Positions 7,718 to 15,967 are shown, counted from the stretch's first letter. The stretch is 64,000 nt of DNA from Patescibacteria group bacterium (GCA_028688515.1 JAQTXZ010000001.1:806001-870000); one strand, 5' to 3'. A program made the numbers and translations. The notes: a model not told the origin generated them from the sequence alone.

Positions 7718-7792
7718 GCCGAGGTAGCTCAGTGGTAGAGCGAAGGACTGAAAATCCTTGCGTCGCGGGTTCAATCCCCGCCCTCGGCACCA
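7718..7792 (+). tRNA. tRNA-Phe (anticodon GAA)
   Basis: Cloverleaf with acceptor GCCGAGG/CCTCGGC, D arm GCTCAGTGGTAGAGC, anticodon stem AAGGA/TCCTT around CTGAAAA (anticodon GAA), T arm GCGGG-TTCAATC-CCCGC, discriminator A and encoded CCA. Six bases separate it from tRNA-Ile, so both are likely one transcript. Confidence 0.97.
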
Positions 7793-7798
7793 GATTAG

Positions 7799-7875
7799 GG
7801 GCGTGTAGCTCAGTTGGTTAGAGCGTTACACTGATAATGTAAAGGTCCCTGGTTCGAATCCAGGCACGCCCACCA
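7799..7875 (+). tRNA. tRNA-Ile (anticodon GAT)
   Basis: Acceptor GGGCGTG/CACGCCC, anticodon stem TTACA/TGTAA around CTGATAA (anticodon GAT), T arm CCTGG-TTCGAAT-CCAGG, discriminator A and encoded CCA. It is followed directly by a long inverted repeat that probably terminates the tRNA transcript. Confidence 0.97.
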
Positions 7876-7936
7876 CGTAAAGGCCGTGAATAAAAGCACG
7901 GCTTTTATTTTTACGGCCCACGTGGCACCGCCATAA
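7872..7936. repeat. tRNA-trailing inverted repeat, copy 1
   Basis: Starts at the CCA of tRNA-Ile. CCACGT and GGCCGT at the left pair with ACGGCC and ACGTGG at the right, with GTGAATAAAAGCAC in the middle. The copy after tRNA-Leu (27811-27876) differs at only a few positions, and a fragment lies after the tRNA-Gly tail at 4612. The T-rich arm on either strand suits a terminator. Confidence 0.75.
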
Positions 7937-7968
7937 AAAATCCTCCGACATGCGGAGGATTTTTGTTA
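7936..7968 (-). terminator. terminator of the lipoprotein gene
   Basis: AAAAATCCTCCG and CGGAGGATTTTT pair around a short loop at the end of the minus-strand lipoprotein gene; it would also work for plus-strand tRNA read-through. Confidence 0.75.
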
Positions 7969-8565
7969 TTCGGTTTCTGAGGCTGATGAGTCGTCGGCTT
8001 GCGGTACCTCCCTGCTCCAACTGACGATAAGCGTCGTCTTGCCTTTAGACTCGTCGTCGGCAGGCGCGGCAGTGATGCTCAACTGGTCTTTGTCTTTAGA
8101 GTAGACGCGCGTTTCCATCTTTTCGATTGTTAGGCTTGAATCTTTTGTCCAGCCCTCGCCCTTTGTCTGACCGTCGTACCAATCAACGACTTTTGACATA
8201 TCATCGTCCGAGCTTGCCATGAGCCAGGCGCTCTCTCCATTTTCATGCGACGTTGTCAGGCCGCTGATTTTGACGCCGGGATAAATCAACACTTCTTTAG
8301 GAAAATCATTTGGCAGTTTCACGTCTTCGCCAAAAGCGGAAGTTGCACCGGTTTTATCGTCTTTAAAAGCAATCTGATTTCCATCATTATTAATATCGAC
8401 TTTGCCGCCCGTAGCTTGACCGATTACATTCTCGGCGACCGACTCGCCGATCTTTTGGCTGATCGCATCTTGCGCTTTTTGAAAAGGATTGCATCCCAAT
8501 CCCAAAAAAACCAACGAAACATACATTCCTCCCGCTAAGACCAGCGAAACATTTTTTCTGTTCAT
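7966..8565 (-). CDS. putative lipoprotein
   Basis: A 199-residue protein with a lipoprotein signal: charged MNRKN start, hydrophobic stretch and FLGLGC, where the Cys near residue 25 fits a lipobox. The mature part is acidic and contains repeated beta-strand-like segments (VLIYPGVKISGL, SAWLMASSDDDMSKVVDWYD, WTKDSSLTIEKMETRVYSKD). This resembles small lipoproteins that carry a bacterial 'aggregation-prone' or DUF4367-like beta domain, but I cannot assign it firmly. It is predicted to be anchored to the outer face of the membrane. The gene stands alone between tRNA-Ile and the flavin reductase-like gene. Confidence 0.8.
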   Translation of the reverse strand: MNRKNVSLVLAGGMYVSLVFLGLGCNPFQKAQDAISQKIGESVAENVIGQATGGKVDINNDGNQIAFKDDKTGATSAFGEDVKLPNDFPKEVLIYPGVKISGLTTSHENGESAWLMASSDDDMSKVVDWYDGQTKGEGWTKDSSLTIEKMETRVYSKDKDQLSITAAPADDESKGKTTLIVSWSREVPQADDSSASETE

Positions 8566-8609
8566 AAAAATAATTGCTAACTGCTAATTTTAATTATCGA
8601 AATGATAGC

Positions 8610-9497
8610 CTAGTAACGCTCAAAACGCAATCTCGTTTCAACGTCGACATCTCTGGCCAAAAGCAATTCACGGACGTTATCCATCATAGCTTGCGGACCG
8701 CACATCATGTAATTCCAAAGACTTGGATCTGCAATATACTTGTCGAACATCTCTTGATTCAAGCGTTGACATTCACCCGGCCAATCTTTTGCGCACTCTC
8801 GCGTGGTAATTGGAACATATTTAAAGTTTGGATATTTTACCGCAAGCTCGCTAAACTCGGCGTGATACATCAAATCGCAAACAGTTTGACCGGAATAAAA
8901 AAGCACAATTTGCTGATTCAATTCGGTGAGCAAACTTTCGCGCACATGCGAACGAAACGGAGTCATACCAACGCCGCCCGCAAAAAATACCAGACGGTCA
9001 GATGCCTTATCCAAAGTAAAAGTGCCATACGGCCCTTGAATATTAAACTTGTCGCCGCGCGAAGACTCGCACAAAGTAGATGACAAGCTGCCCTGAGATT
9101 TTATGCCGAGTTCTATTTGAGATGCGGATTCGCACGGCGCAGAGGCAATAGAAAATGCCCTTGGGTATGTGGCCGTTCCGGAATCGTTGGACTCCCTAAC
9201 CATCACAAACTGCCCGGCTTGAAACTCAAAAACAGGCTCTCCGTCGGCAGGCTCCAGTACCAGCCGGCACAGATCGTCGGTGGGGTTGTCTTTTTTTACT
9301 ATCTTAAACGGCCTAATGCCTATCATATGCAGAATTGACAATATCACAATCGCAATAGACGTCAAATAGGAAAAAATAACCAATAGACCAAATTCCAAGA
9401 TACAAATAAACCACAATAACCAAATGACAATTTCCAAACGTTTGTATCTTGGTGCTTGGTTATTGGTTATTTTTAAAATATATACCAAGTATTTCAT
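8610..9497 (-). CDS. membrane-anchored ferredoxin-NADP reductase-like flavoprotein
   Basis: The start MKYLVYILK at 9497 gives a 295-residue protein; the frame stays open to 9566. A hydrophobic N-terminal segment (about residues 22-60) precedes an FNR-type FAD domain with RAFSIASAP and GQFVMV, and an NAD(P) domain with FFAGGVGMTPF and MMCGPQAMM. It should transfer electrons between NAD(P)H and a partner, at the inner face of the membrane. No partner ferredoxin is nearby. The N-terminal region is partly encoded by a perfect inverted repeat (9395-9406 with 9441-9452), so a repeat appears to have become part of the anchor. Its 5' end overlaps the upstream metallopeptidase-like gene by about 38 bp. 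Confidence 0.85.
   Translation of the reverse strand: MKYLVYILKITNNQAPRYKRLEIVIWLLWFICILEFGLLVIFSYLTSIAIVILSILHMIGIRPFKIVKKDNPTDDLCRLVLEPADGEPVFEFQAGQFVMVRESNDSGTATYPRAFSIASAPCESASQIELGIKSQGSLSSTLCESSRGDKFNIQGPYGTFTLDKASDRLVFFAGGVGMTPFRSHVRESLLTELNQQIVLFYSGQTVCDLMYHAEFSELAVKYPNFKYVPITTRECAKDWPGECQRLNQEMFDKYIADPSLWNYMMCGPQAMMDNVRELLLARDVDVETRLRFERY
9395..9452. repeat. in-frame inverted repeat inside the flavoprotein gene
   Basis: CCAAGATACAAA (9395-9406) and TTTGTATCTTGG (9441-9452) are perfect inverted copies flanking AT-rich sequence. The element is read through in frame and encodes part of the membrane anchor of the flavoprotein. Confidence 0.65.
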
Positions 9498-9867
9498 CCT
9501 TCTGCATCTTGGCGACGTTGCGGCGGTATTGAGTCCAAAAAGGAGGATGATGAATTTCGCGAACAAGACGAAACCAACTGCGATAAAGCCTTGGAGGCTT
9601 TTGATGATGCGCTAGTTCGTGAGCGACTACGCGAAGAATCGCATCCATCTTTCGAGTCTTCATGGTGCGCGGAGTGTAGAGGTCAATCGTCACAAGTTTT
9701 TTATCGAGACGCGTGTAACCATAAACAATGGAACGCAATCTCCCCTCCCCGCGCGTGCGGCGGCGCATGGGGCGCAACTCAAAACCCGGCATTTCCAAAA
9801 CAACCAGCATTCTTTGAAAAAGATGTTCAACCAGCGCTTCGTGTCGCGGATCGATGACGTCAGACAT
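9460..9867 (-). CDS. SprT-like zinc metallopeptidase-fold protein
   Basis: The start MSDVIDPRHE at 9867 gives 135 residues. VVAHELAHHQ (His83, Glu84, His87) is a HExxH zinc motif, and a further HHPPFW about 20 residues later supplies a possible third ligand, the layout of SprT/WLM-type peptidases and M48-like small proteins. Basic residues dominate the middle (RPMRRRTRGEGRLR). A role in proteolysis or DNA-protein repair is family-level inference. Its 3' end overlaps the flavoprotein gene downstream, so the two are probably co-expressed. Confidence 0.7.
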   Translation of the reverse strand: MSDVIDPRHEALVEHLFQRMLVVLEMPGFELRPMRRRTRGEGRLRSIVYGYTRLDKKLVTIDLYTPRTMKTRKMDAILRVVAHELAHHQKPPRLYRSWFRLVREIHHPPFWTQYRRNVAKMQKDEILGIYFKNNQ

Positions 9868-9968
9868 GAAAGAGATTTTACGCGAGGTGCAGTCGCGCTT
9901 CAAGAGCCGGCTTCACATGATTGACAAAACCGCAAAAAAGACTAGTATATTTTTAAAGGAGAGAATAA

Positions 9969-10244
9969 ATGGGCATCATTTCAAACTTCAAGCGCCTCGC
10001 TCGTTCATTCGTACTGCGACCGTTTCTAGAAAAAAGCGGCGAAGACCCGAAGCAAATTGCCTTCGGGCACCTCATCACAACCATCGAAGATCCCGGCATT
10101 GATGACGAAACCGCCATCCAGGACTTCATGGAGCTGGCCCGAGCGCGTCCGGAACTCTGGATGATGACGGCAATGCGCAAACTGCTTTTGGAGGCGCGCC
10201 CCCACACCGTCGACCGCCTCAACCTGATGATGCGACTGGGCTAA
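9969..10244 (+). CDS. small hypothetical protein (91 aa)
   Basis: A 91-residue protein with AAAGGAG eight bases before the ATG and an intrinsic terminator right after its stop. It has an amphipathic basic start (MGIISNFKRLARSFVLRPFL) and helical remainder ending in LLLEARPHTVDRLNLMMRLG. No family is recognised. It is transcribed divergently from the metallopeptidase-like gene. Confidence 0.7.
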   Translation: MGIISNFKRLARSFVLRPFLEKSGEDPKQIAFGHLITTIEDPGIDDETAIQDFMELARARPELWMMTAMRKLLLEARPHTVDRLNLMMRLG

Positions 10245-10245
10245 C

Positions 10246-10280
10246 CGCCGACTCACCGCTCGAGTACGGCGATTTTTTTT
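10246..10280 (+). terminator. intrinsic terminator
   Basis: CGCCG (10246-10250) pairs with CGGCG (10267-10271), followed by eight T. It closes the 91-residue gene and overlaps the end of the convergent HAD gene. Confidence 0.7.
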
Positions 10281-10896
10281 ATTCCGAAATTATCCTTTCA
10301 ATCTCCAAAATATCATCAATTAAATAATCCGGGTTTGTTTGCGCCAAACGATTTTTATCTTCAAAACCCCAAGCCAGACCGACTGTTTTTATGCCCGCCG
10401 CTTTGCCGGCTTCGATATCACCCGAGCAATCTCCAACAAAAAAACTGCGCTCGTTGTCCAAAAGAAATTTGTCGACCAGTTTTTTTGCAGTATCGCTTTT
10501 CAGATAATCTTTGCCAATAACCTCCTCAAGATACGGCGACAAATTGGATGCCTCAACCTGCGGAGCGAGAGAAGTCAGCGGGTCGGAACTGACGACAAAA
10601 AGTTTATAGCCCCTCTCGTGCAATGCTTTGACAACCTGATCAACATTTTCAAAAATATTCGGCGGACTGACTTGCTGCATGTATTTTGAATACAATTCGT
10701 CTTGCCGCTCCAAAGTCAAATCCGGAAAATACTTATTCCAAAATTTCATATAAGGCGAAGTCATATTCCGTCTGATCTCTGTAGGCGAAATCGATTCGTG
10801 TCCAAGTTCCTTAAACATCAAATCGCACACCTCGCAATGAACGTCAAAATTATTCATCAATGTTCCGGACCAGTCGAAGATAAAGGCTTTGTTCAT
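10279..10896 (-). CDS. HAD-superfamily hydrolase-like protein
   Basis: A 205-residue HAD protein with motif I FIFDWSGTLM, motif II VVSSD, the conserved Lys near GKDYLKSD, and motif IV FVGDCSGDIEAGKAAG. The overall shape with a helical cap after motif I resembles phosphoglycolate phosphatase. Motif I is DxS rather than DxD: the general acid Asp is replaced by Ser. That replacement is seen in HAD phosphonatases and in non-phosphatase members, so a simple phosphatase role is uncertain. It overlaps the phosphoglycerate-mutase-fold gene by 4 bp in a minus-strand operon with 10893-12037. Confidence 0.85.
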   Translation of the reverse strand: MNKAFIFDWSGTLMNNFDVHCEVCDLMFKELGHESISPTEIRRNMTSPYMKFWNKYFPDLTLERQDELYSKYMQQVSPPNIFENVDQVVKALHERGYKLFVVSSDPLTSLAPQVEASNLSPYLEEVIGKDYLKSDTAKKLVDKFLLDNERSFFVGDCSGDIEAGKAAGIKTVGLAWGFEDKNRLAQTNPDYLIDDILEIERIISE

Positions 10897-11471
10897 AGCT
10901 GAACGTTTTCAATGCTAATAATTTTATAACCGTCCTCATTTTTCTCCAATCCGATAATCGCGCAATCTCCCAAAGATTTGATTGCGCCCATTTTCATCAC
11001 TTCGCGCAAAAAACAACGGATGAACCCGCCATGGGTCAGAATCGCCATTATTTGATGTTGAGTTGACGTCAACTTATCCATGACATTCCGCACTCTTTCG
11101 CACAAAGCTTCATAACTTTCCGCGCCTTCAATCGTATAACTGTAATGTTTTAACAACTCGACTTTATCCGCGTGTTTTTGTTTTGCCTCGGACTTGACCA
11201 TGCCGGTCAAAACTCCGTAAGCATTCCTCTCGCGGAGATCGTCAACGACTTTAAGCTCGCAGTCCAACACGCTTTTTAAGACTCCCGCCGATTCGGTTGC
11301 GCGGATTCTTGGGCTTGAAAAAATCACTTCGATACCTTTGCCGACAAGCTTATCAGCCTGTTCGCGTGCCTGTTGCAAACCTTTTTCGGTCAAATGATCA
11401 TCGTAATCTCCGCCGTATCTATCTTCGATATCGGAAGTTGATTCGCCGTGGCGCAGGAGGAAAAGTTTCAT
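10893..11471 (-). CDS. histidine phosphatase (phosphoglycerate mutase fold)
   Basis: A 192-residue protein of the histidine phosphatase superfamily: catalytic LRHGES at residues 5-10, SSPRIRATESA with the second Arg, and AILTHGGFIRCF with the second catalytic His. Substrates in this family range from phosphoglycerate to nucleotides and alpha-ribazole phosphate and cannot be told from sequence. The 4-bp overlaps on both sides place it in the middle of a tight minus-strand operon with the HAD protein and the deoxyribosyltransferase-like protein, which suggests joint nucleotide or sugar-phosphate housekeeping. Confidence 0.9.
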   Translation of the reverse strand: MKLFLLRHGESTSDIEDRYGGDYDDHLTEKGLQQAREQADKLVGKGIEVIFSSPRIRATESAGVLKSVLDCELKVVDDLRERNAYGVLTGMVKSEAKQKHADKVELLKHYSYTIEGAESYEALCERVRNVMDKLTSTQHQIMAILTHGGFIRCFLREVMKMGAIKSLGDCAIIGLEKNEDGYKIISIENVQL

Positions 11472-12037
11472 ACTGTAATTTCATTTACAAACTTATCGTC
11501 TTTTTGATGATTGTCAAAATAATACGCCATCGACTCATCGAGGATGGAAATGTCTTTTACCGGTTCATCCATCTTTATCGCGAAGGACTTAAGATGCTCT
11601 GCTGCACCTTCGACATCCTCGACTATTGCATCACAGGGCACCGCAACAAAAGGATGAACCCAATCCGTAAAAACTCTACCTCTGATTTCCGTCTCGGATT
11701 TATTAAACTTACCACCCTTCGGCGCAATGCCGATTAACGGTTTACGAAAATATTTCGCAATCAACATTTCTTGCGAGCCGCCGACGCTGATGTCGTCGGT
11801 TAAATTTACAATAACCAAATCGGCGGCGTTAATCATAAAGCAATCCCTGCCAAAGACGAGCATCGCATTGCTTTCGTCCAAATTAAAATTTTCATCGCTT
11901 TGCGTGGGATCAAGATTCACGATTTCTAAACCCGAGAATTCTGAAAGTTTGGCGCAAAATCCCGCGCGCCAATCATGACGGCCAAAGACTGAATTCGGCG
12001 ACACTTTGCCTGCTATGTAAACTTTGAGTTTTTGCAT
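11468..12037 (-). CDS. nucleoside 2-deoxyribosyltransferase-like protein
   Basis: The start MQKLKVYIAGKV at 12037 gives 189 residues. The N-terminal YIAGKV strand, the middle ADLVIVNLTDDISVGGSQEM and the acidic residues in DPTQ and MINAADL fit the Rossmann-like nucleoside 2-deoxyribosyltransferase/DUF4406 group, whose members exchange or cleave N-glycosidic bonds of nucleosides. The GGSQEM segment corresponds to the G-x-x-x-E catalytic region. It is first in the operon of three genes with 4-bp overlaps, supporting a nucleotide salvage or sanitising role. The substrate is unknown. Confidence 0.75.
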   Translation of the reverse strand: MQKLKVYIAGKVSPNSVFGRHDWRAGFCAKLSEFSGLEIVNLDPTQSDENFNLDESNAMLVFGRDCFMINAADLVIVNLTDDISVGGSQEMLIAKYFRKPLIGIAPKGGKFNKSETEIRGRVFTDWVHPFVAVPCDAIVEDVEGAAEHLKSFAIKMDEPVKDISILDESMAYYFDNHQKDDKFVNEITV

Positions 12038-12080
12038 ATTTCTCTGGATCCTCGCTGACAAATTCGTTACTCGTTACTAG

Positions 12081-12932
12081 TTACCCGTTACTTGCCACTT
12101 TGAGCTTCTCCGCATACTCCCTCAACGTCGCTTTAACCGCCTCCTCCGTGGGGCGCATATTGATGCCGAATTCGGTAAGGCGGGTGTTGGCGAGGATGTT
12201 GGTGGAGCGTTTTTTGGCGGTCAGTCCCTGGGCGACGAGCGCATCTTCCGTAATCCATTCATTCTTGTGATTGGGATCAACAATTTCTTCGTACCATTTC
12301 ATCAAATCGCGATAAGCCAGAGGTTGCGGATTAACGGCGTGAAAAATTCCGGTGGCGCGCTTGTCCATCACTTGATACAAGACTTCAATAAGATCGTCGA
12401 GAACGGTTGCGGAGTTTGAGACGTCGATGACTTTTGGATAGCTTGCGAGTTTTGTGAGAGAGTTTTTAGGCGATGGAGTCGAATCGATGGGCAGGCGGAG
12501 ACGGACGACGGCAGTGTTGGGCATCGGACCCAAAACCATGTCTGCAGCGGCTTTTGTTTTTGAGTAATATGCAACCGGATTTGGATAATCATCCTCGCGC
12601 CAACCGCCGGGTGTTGGCGAATCGCCGTAAAAAACACATCCGCTTCCAAGATGCGTCAGATGTATACCGCGCTCAGCGCAAGCTTGAGCGAGCATAATCG
12701 GCAACATGGTGTTGCCGGCTGCGGTTTCGACTTGATGAGTTTCGCACCAGTCGACATTGGGTTGGCCGGTAATACCCGCACAATTCAAAACCGCGTCCGG
12801 ATCTTCTATTTCCAAAACACTTTCAAGGTCTTCCGGGCTTTTTGCGAACACGGTTGACAAGCGGGCTTCGGGATAGCGCTCTATAAATTTGTTGCCGATC
12901 CATCCGTTGCCAAAGACTAAAATGGAAGTCAT
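12081..12932 (-). CDS. NAD-dependent sugar reductase/epimerase (RmlD-like)
   Basis: The start MTSILVFGNGWIG at 12932 gives 283 residues of an extended short-chain dehydrogenase. The Rossmann motif is FGNGWIGNKF, the catalytic Tyr-x-x-x-Lys is YYSKTK, and HLGSGCVFYG supplies the Ser/Thr of the triad. It resembles dTDP-4-dehydrorhamnose reductase and related nucleotide-sugar enzymes, so envelope polysaccharide synthesis is the likely setting. No other rml gene is adjacent. A longer start at 12959 would include residues encoded by a short repeat of the GTACGT type and is less likely. Confidence 0.85.
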   Translation of the reverse strand: MTSILVFGNGWIGNKFIERYPEARLSTVFAKSPEDLESVLEIEDPDAVLNCAGITGQPNVDWCETHQVETAAGNTMLPIMLAQACAERGIHLTHLGSGCVFYGDSPTPGGWREDDYPNPVAYYSKTKAAADMVLGPMPNTAVVRLRLPIDSTPSPKNSLTKLASYPKVIDVSNSATVLDDLIEVLYQVMDKRATGIFHAVNPQPLAYRDLMKWYEEIVDPNHKNEWITEDALVAQGLTAKKRSTNILANTRLTEFGINMRPTEEAVKATLREYAEKLKVASNG

Positions 12933-12989
12933 ATTGACGTACAACGTACCACGTACCAAGAACTATTTACAAGTGCGCCGCCAGCTTCT

Positions 12990-13140
12990 TCTCTGTCATC
13001 TCGAGCGTAGTTTACGGAGTCGAGAGATCTCACAAACCCAATGACCATAATACTGTGTTGATGAGCAAAAGGGATTTCTCCACTTCGCTTTAACGCTCCG
13101 GTCGAAATGACAAAAAGGAAGGGTCTTTGTCGAGATGACA
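12990..13140. repeat. degenerate palindromic repeat
   Basis: The intergenic region contains CTGTCATCTCGAGC and, inverted, GGTCGAAATGAC and GTCGAGATGACAG, with GAGAGATCT and GGGATTTCTC inside. This is a mosaic of the common bacterial GTCATNTCGA...TCGANATGAC palindromes, related in style to the copies at 14982 and 40054. No gene is present. Confidence 0.55.
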
Positions 13141-13203
13141 GTTGTAGCGCTGAGGACCGGAAGGCATGGACTGTTTTTTGTTTACGGTTTAGAGTTAAAA
13201 TAT

Positions 13204-14970
13204 ATGAGCGAGCAAACATTGCCAATTTGGGATTTGAGCGATTTGTATGCCGGCGCGGAAGACGTTGCCGTGCAAAATGATTTGCGCGACATGCAAGACA
13301 TGCGCAATCAGCTTATCGCGCTTAAAGACGATCTCGCCGCCTCGCCTTTGCGCGTTGATGCCTGGGAATTGGCTTTGGATTATTACGACCGCCACGCCAT
13401 GCTCTCGCAAAAACTTGCAGACTTCGCACGCCTTAAGGCGGACGAAGATGTAACGAATCAAAGCGTAGCAGCTTTTTTACAAAAAGTTCAAAATGATTTA
13501 TCACAAGCCGAAGCGGAAATGACGTTTTTCCCGCTGTTTGTTTCCGAGCTGAAAGACGACGAGGCGGAGATGCTGGCCAAAGATGATGAGACTTGCAAAT
13601 TTACGGAATTCATCCGCCAGTCGCGCAGGCTTAAACCGCATTTGCTGCCGGAAGATCAAGAACGACTTTTGATTTTGACCATGCAGCGCGAGCGCGAGGC
13701 TTGGGCGCGATTCGAAAATCAATTGGCGCCGCGTTTGCCGTTTGGAGAAATCGAATTAGACGGGAAGCTGACCAAGCTGACGCCTTCGCTTATCACCGCA
13801 TTGCTCGAACACAGCGATGCAAATGTGCGCTCAACAGTTTACAACAGGCGCTGCGAGGCTTATCAAAAAGAACAGTCTAATTTGGCTTTTGCTTACAGCG
13901 AGCAGGTGCGCAATGTTGTTACCGAAAAAGATCTGCGCAAGTATAAAGACATCGCATCATTCATCGCCGACCGCGACGATCTGCCGGAAAACTTTGTACC
14001 GCAGTTGCTTGGCGCCGCGCGCGACAATCAAAATATTTTCACAAAGTTCTTCGCCTGGAAAGCCAAACAAATCGGACTCGAAAAACTCCCCGCAGCCGAT
14101 CTTGTCGCGCCTTTGGCGCAAGATGCGGAAGCGTCGATCGAATGGTCGGAAGCAAAGGAATTGACGCATAACGCTTTTAATCGTTTAGACGCGGAGTTCG
14201 CATCTCATGCCGATAAATTTTTTGAGCACAACTGGATTCATGCGCAACCGTCTGCGCACAAATCAACCGGAGCTTATTGCATGTACGCGCCGCAGCATCC
14301 TTTTATTTTGTTGAGCTATCAAAACAAACTGAACGACGTTAACACTTTGGCGCACGAAGTCGGTCATGGCGTGCATGCCTTGCTGTTTGCCGAACAAAAG
14401 ATTCTGCAAAGACATCCCGGGCTCATTCTTGCCGAGACCGCCTCGCAGTTTGGAGAATTGATGTTGCTCGAAGAATTGAAGTCAAAGTCACCGCAAACTT
14501 ACAATTATGCCTTGCGCCACTTTTTGGAACACGGCATGAATGCCATCTATCAACAATTGTTGATTACGCAGTTCGAGTCCAACGCTTTTGACCAAGCGCA
14601 GGCGCAGGGTTTGACGGCCGACTGGCTTTCCGGAGAATGGCTGAAACTCAAACAAGAGCTTGGACAAAATTCCGTCGACTACCCCGACATGGAAAAATGG
14701 ACTTGGGCTCGCATCAGCCACATATTTTTCCATCCGTTTTATTGCTACAGCTATGCCGCGAGTTTGCTGCTCGTTCTCGCGCTCGCCAAAAAGTTCAGCG
14801 ACGATCCGCAAGCTTTCGCCGGCAAATTCAAATCCCTACTCTCCGCAGGCGGATCCATGAAAGCGGACGATTTGCTGCGCAAAACAATGGGATTCGGGCT
14901 GGATGACGGCGCGTATCTTGAGATGGGATTCGAACAGCTCGAAACGATGGTCGACGAGGCGACGAAGTAA
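13204..14970 (+). CDS. pepF: oligoendopeptidase F-like M3 metallopeptidase
   Basis: The start MSEQTLPIWDLSDLY at 13204 is typical of PepF proteins and gives 588 residues, the usual length; the frame extends 23 codons upstream through a repeat. The zinc site is HEVGHGVH (His384, Glu385, His388), with the third ligand Glu411 in AETASQFGE. The rest is the long helical M3B fold. It degrades peptides of roughly 7-20 residues in the cytoplasm and would help a scavenging cell recycle imported peptides, matching the oligopeptide-binding protein at 25734. No Shine-Dalgarno is visible; TTAAAAT lies just before the ATG. Confidence 0.92.
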   Translation: MSEQTLPIWDLSDLYAGAEDVAVQNDLRDMQDMRNQLIALKDDLAASPLRVDAWELALDYYDRHAMLSQKLADFARLKADEDVTNQSVAAFLQKVQNDLSQAEAEMTFFPLFVSELKDDEAEMLAKDDETCKFTEFIRQSRRLKPHLLPEDQERLLILTMQREREAWARFENQLAPRLPFGEIELDGKLTKLTPSLITALLEHSDANVRSTVYNRRCEAYQKEQSNLAFAYSEQVRNVVTEKDLRKYKDIASFIADRDDLPENFVPQLLGAARDNQNIFTKFFAWKAKQIGLEKLPAADLVAPLAQDAEASIEWSEAKELTHNAFNRLDAEFASHADKFFEHNWIHAQPSAHKSTGAYCMYAPQHPFILLSYQNKLNDVNTLAHEVGHGVHALLFAEQKILQRHPGLILAETASQFGELMLLEELKSKSPQTYNYALRHFLEHGMNAIYQQLLITQFESNAFDQAQAQGLTADWLSGEWLKLKQELGQNSVDYPDMEKWTWARISHIFFHPFYCYSYAASLLLVLALAKKFSDDPQAFAGKFKSLLSAGGSMKADDLLRKTMGFGLDDGAYLEMGFEQLETMVDEATK

Positions 14971-14981
14971 CCCGCTTATTT

Positions 14982-15079
14982 GTCATCCTCGGGCGGAGTT
15001 GGACGGAGACCCGGGGATCCAATAAAATTAATTTGTTTCAATCTAATCTTAATGGATCCCCGCATCCGCGAGGATGACA
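14982..15079. repeat. palindromic repeat family 1, copy a
   Basis: Starts with GTCATCCTCGGGCGGAG and ends with its approximate inverse CCGCGAGGATGAC, with GGATCC near each arm and an AT-rich centre. Copies b (40054-40161) and c (53368-53454, inside a gene) share the ends and the two GGATCC sites. The length and terminal inversion suit a MITE or a palindromic unit. Confidence 0.8.
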
Positions 15080-15128
15080 GAGGGGGATGGATTCTCGCCT
15101 CAACTAACCGCGGGAATGACAGAAATAT

Positions 15129-15848
15129 ATGTCCCGTCTAATTTCGATAAAGCCCGCGCGCAAGTCTCCTCGTCCGGAAGATTTTCGTTATGCCGGCGTT
15201 GACGAAGCCGGACGCGGGCCAGTGGTCGGACCGATGGTTATTGCGATTTGTGCACTAACGGGCAGAGACAGACGCTGGTGCGCCGTGCACAACGTGACCG
15301 ACAGTAAACTCATTCCTGCGGCCAAGCGCGACAACTTGGCGAAAGCATTAAAAGAAAGGTGCTGGAGTTCAATTAGAGTCATCCAACCGCAAGAGATTGA
15401 CGAAGCGGTGCGCAACCGCAACGTGACGTTAAACGGTTTGGAAACAAAATACATGGCCGAGCTGATTGCTGAATTCAAAACGTCACATCCAAACTCCCCC
15501 GCGGAGATAATGGTCGATGCGCCCGTACGTCGCACTTTGCCTTTCAGACAGTTGTTGAGTTACATGTCCGGTTGGACGGACATCAACTCTCTCAAAGCCG
15601 AAAACGAGGCCGATCTTTGGCACAGGCATGTCGGTGCCGCGAGCATCATCGCCAAAGCCGAACGCGAAAAGTTGATGCGCAAATTATGCGAGTCGGTTGG
15701 TCACAACATCGGCTGCGGTTACCCGCACGACGCGCTGACGCTCGACTACGTCCGCTCCGCTTTACCAGACGATCCCAACGTACGCTGGTCATGGTCCACG
15801 ACTCATATCAATCAATCGCCGGATAATTTTATAGAGCCCATGATTTAA
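15129..15848 (+). CDS. rnhB: ribonuclease HII
   Basis: A 239-residue protein with the RNase HII active site YAGVDEAGRGPVVGPMVIA; the D-E of GVDEAGRGP are the first metal ligands, VDSK-like VTDSKLIP follows, and MVDAPVR supplies a further Asp. The C-terminal signals GCGYPHDALTLDYV and RWSWSTTHI are those of the archaeal/eukaryotic type of RNase HII rather than the usual bacterial form. It removes RNA from RNA-DNA hybrids and misincorporated ribonucleotides. The start follows a repeat with no Shine-Dalgarno. Archaeal-type RnhB in a Patescibacterium suggests an old transfer. Confidence 0.93.
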   Translation: MSRLISIKPARKSPRPEDFRYAGVDEAGRGPVVGPMVIAICALTGRDRRWCAVHNVTDSKLIPAAKRDNLAKALKERCWSSIRVIQPQEIDEAVRNRNVTLNGLETKYMAELIAEFKTSHPNSPAEIMVDAPVRRTLPFRQLLSYMSGWTDINSLKAENEADLWHRHVGAASIIAKAEREKLMRKLCESVGHNIGCGYPHDALTLDYVRSALPDDPNVRWSWSTTHINQSPDNFIEPMI

Positions 15849-15892
15849 TGCTTGCTGATTTTTATTATTACGTGTAAATTATCCCCGGCTAA

Positions 15893-15967
15893 GGGCGCTT
15901 AGCTCAGCGGTAGAGCAGATGTCTTATACACATCGGGTCGAAGGTTCAAATCCTTCAGCGCCCACCA
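15893..15967 (+). tRNA. tRNA-Ile (anticodon TAT)
   Basis: Acceptor GGGCGCT/AGCGCCC, D arm GCTCAGCGGTAGAGC, anticodon stem GATGT/ACATC around CTTATAC, T arm GAAGG-TTCAAAT-CCTTC, discriminator A and encoded CCA. The loop puts TAT at positions 34-36, so the tRNA reads AUA directly. Most bacteria instead use a CAU tRNA modified by TilS. A tRNA-Val(TAC) would need CTTAC in the loop, which is not what is written here. Confidence 0.9.

Noticed and set aside
15893-15967. tRNA-Val.
   Set aside because: The loop is CTTATAC, so the anticodon is TAT, not TAC or GAC.
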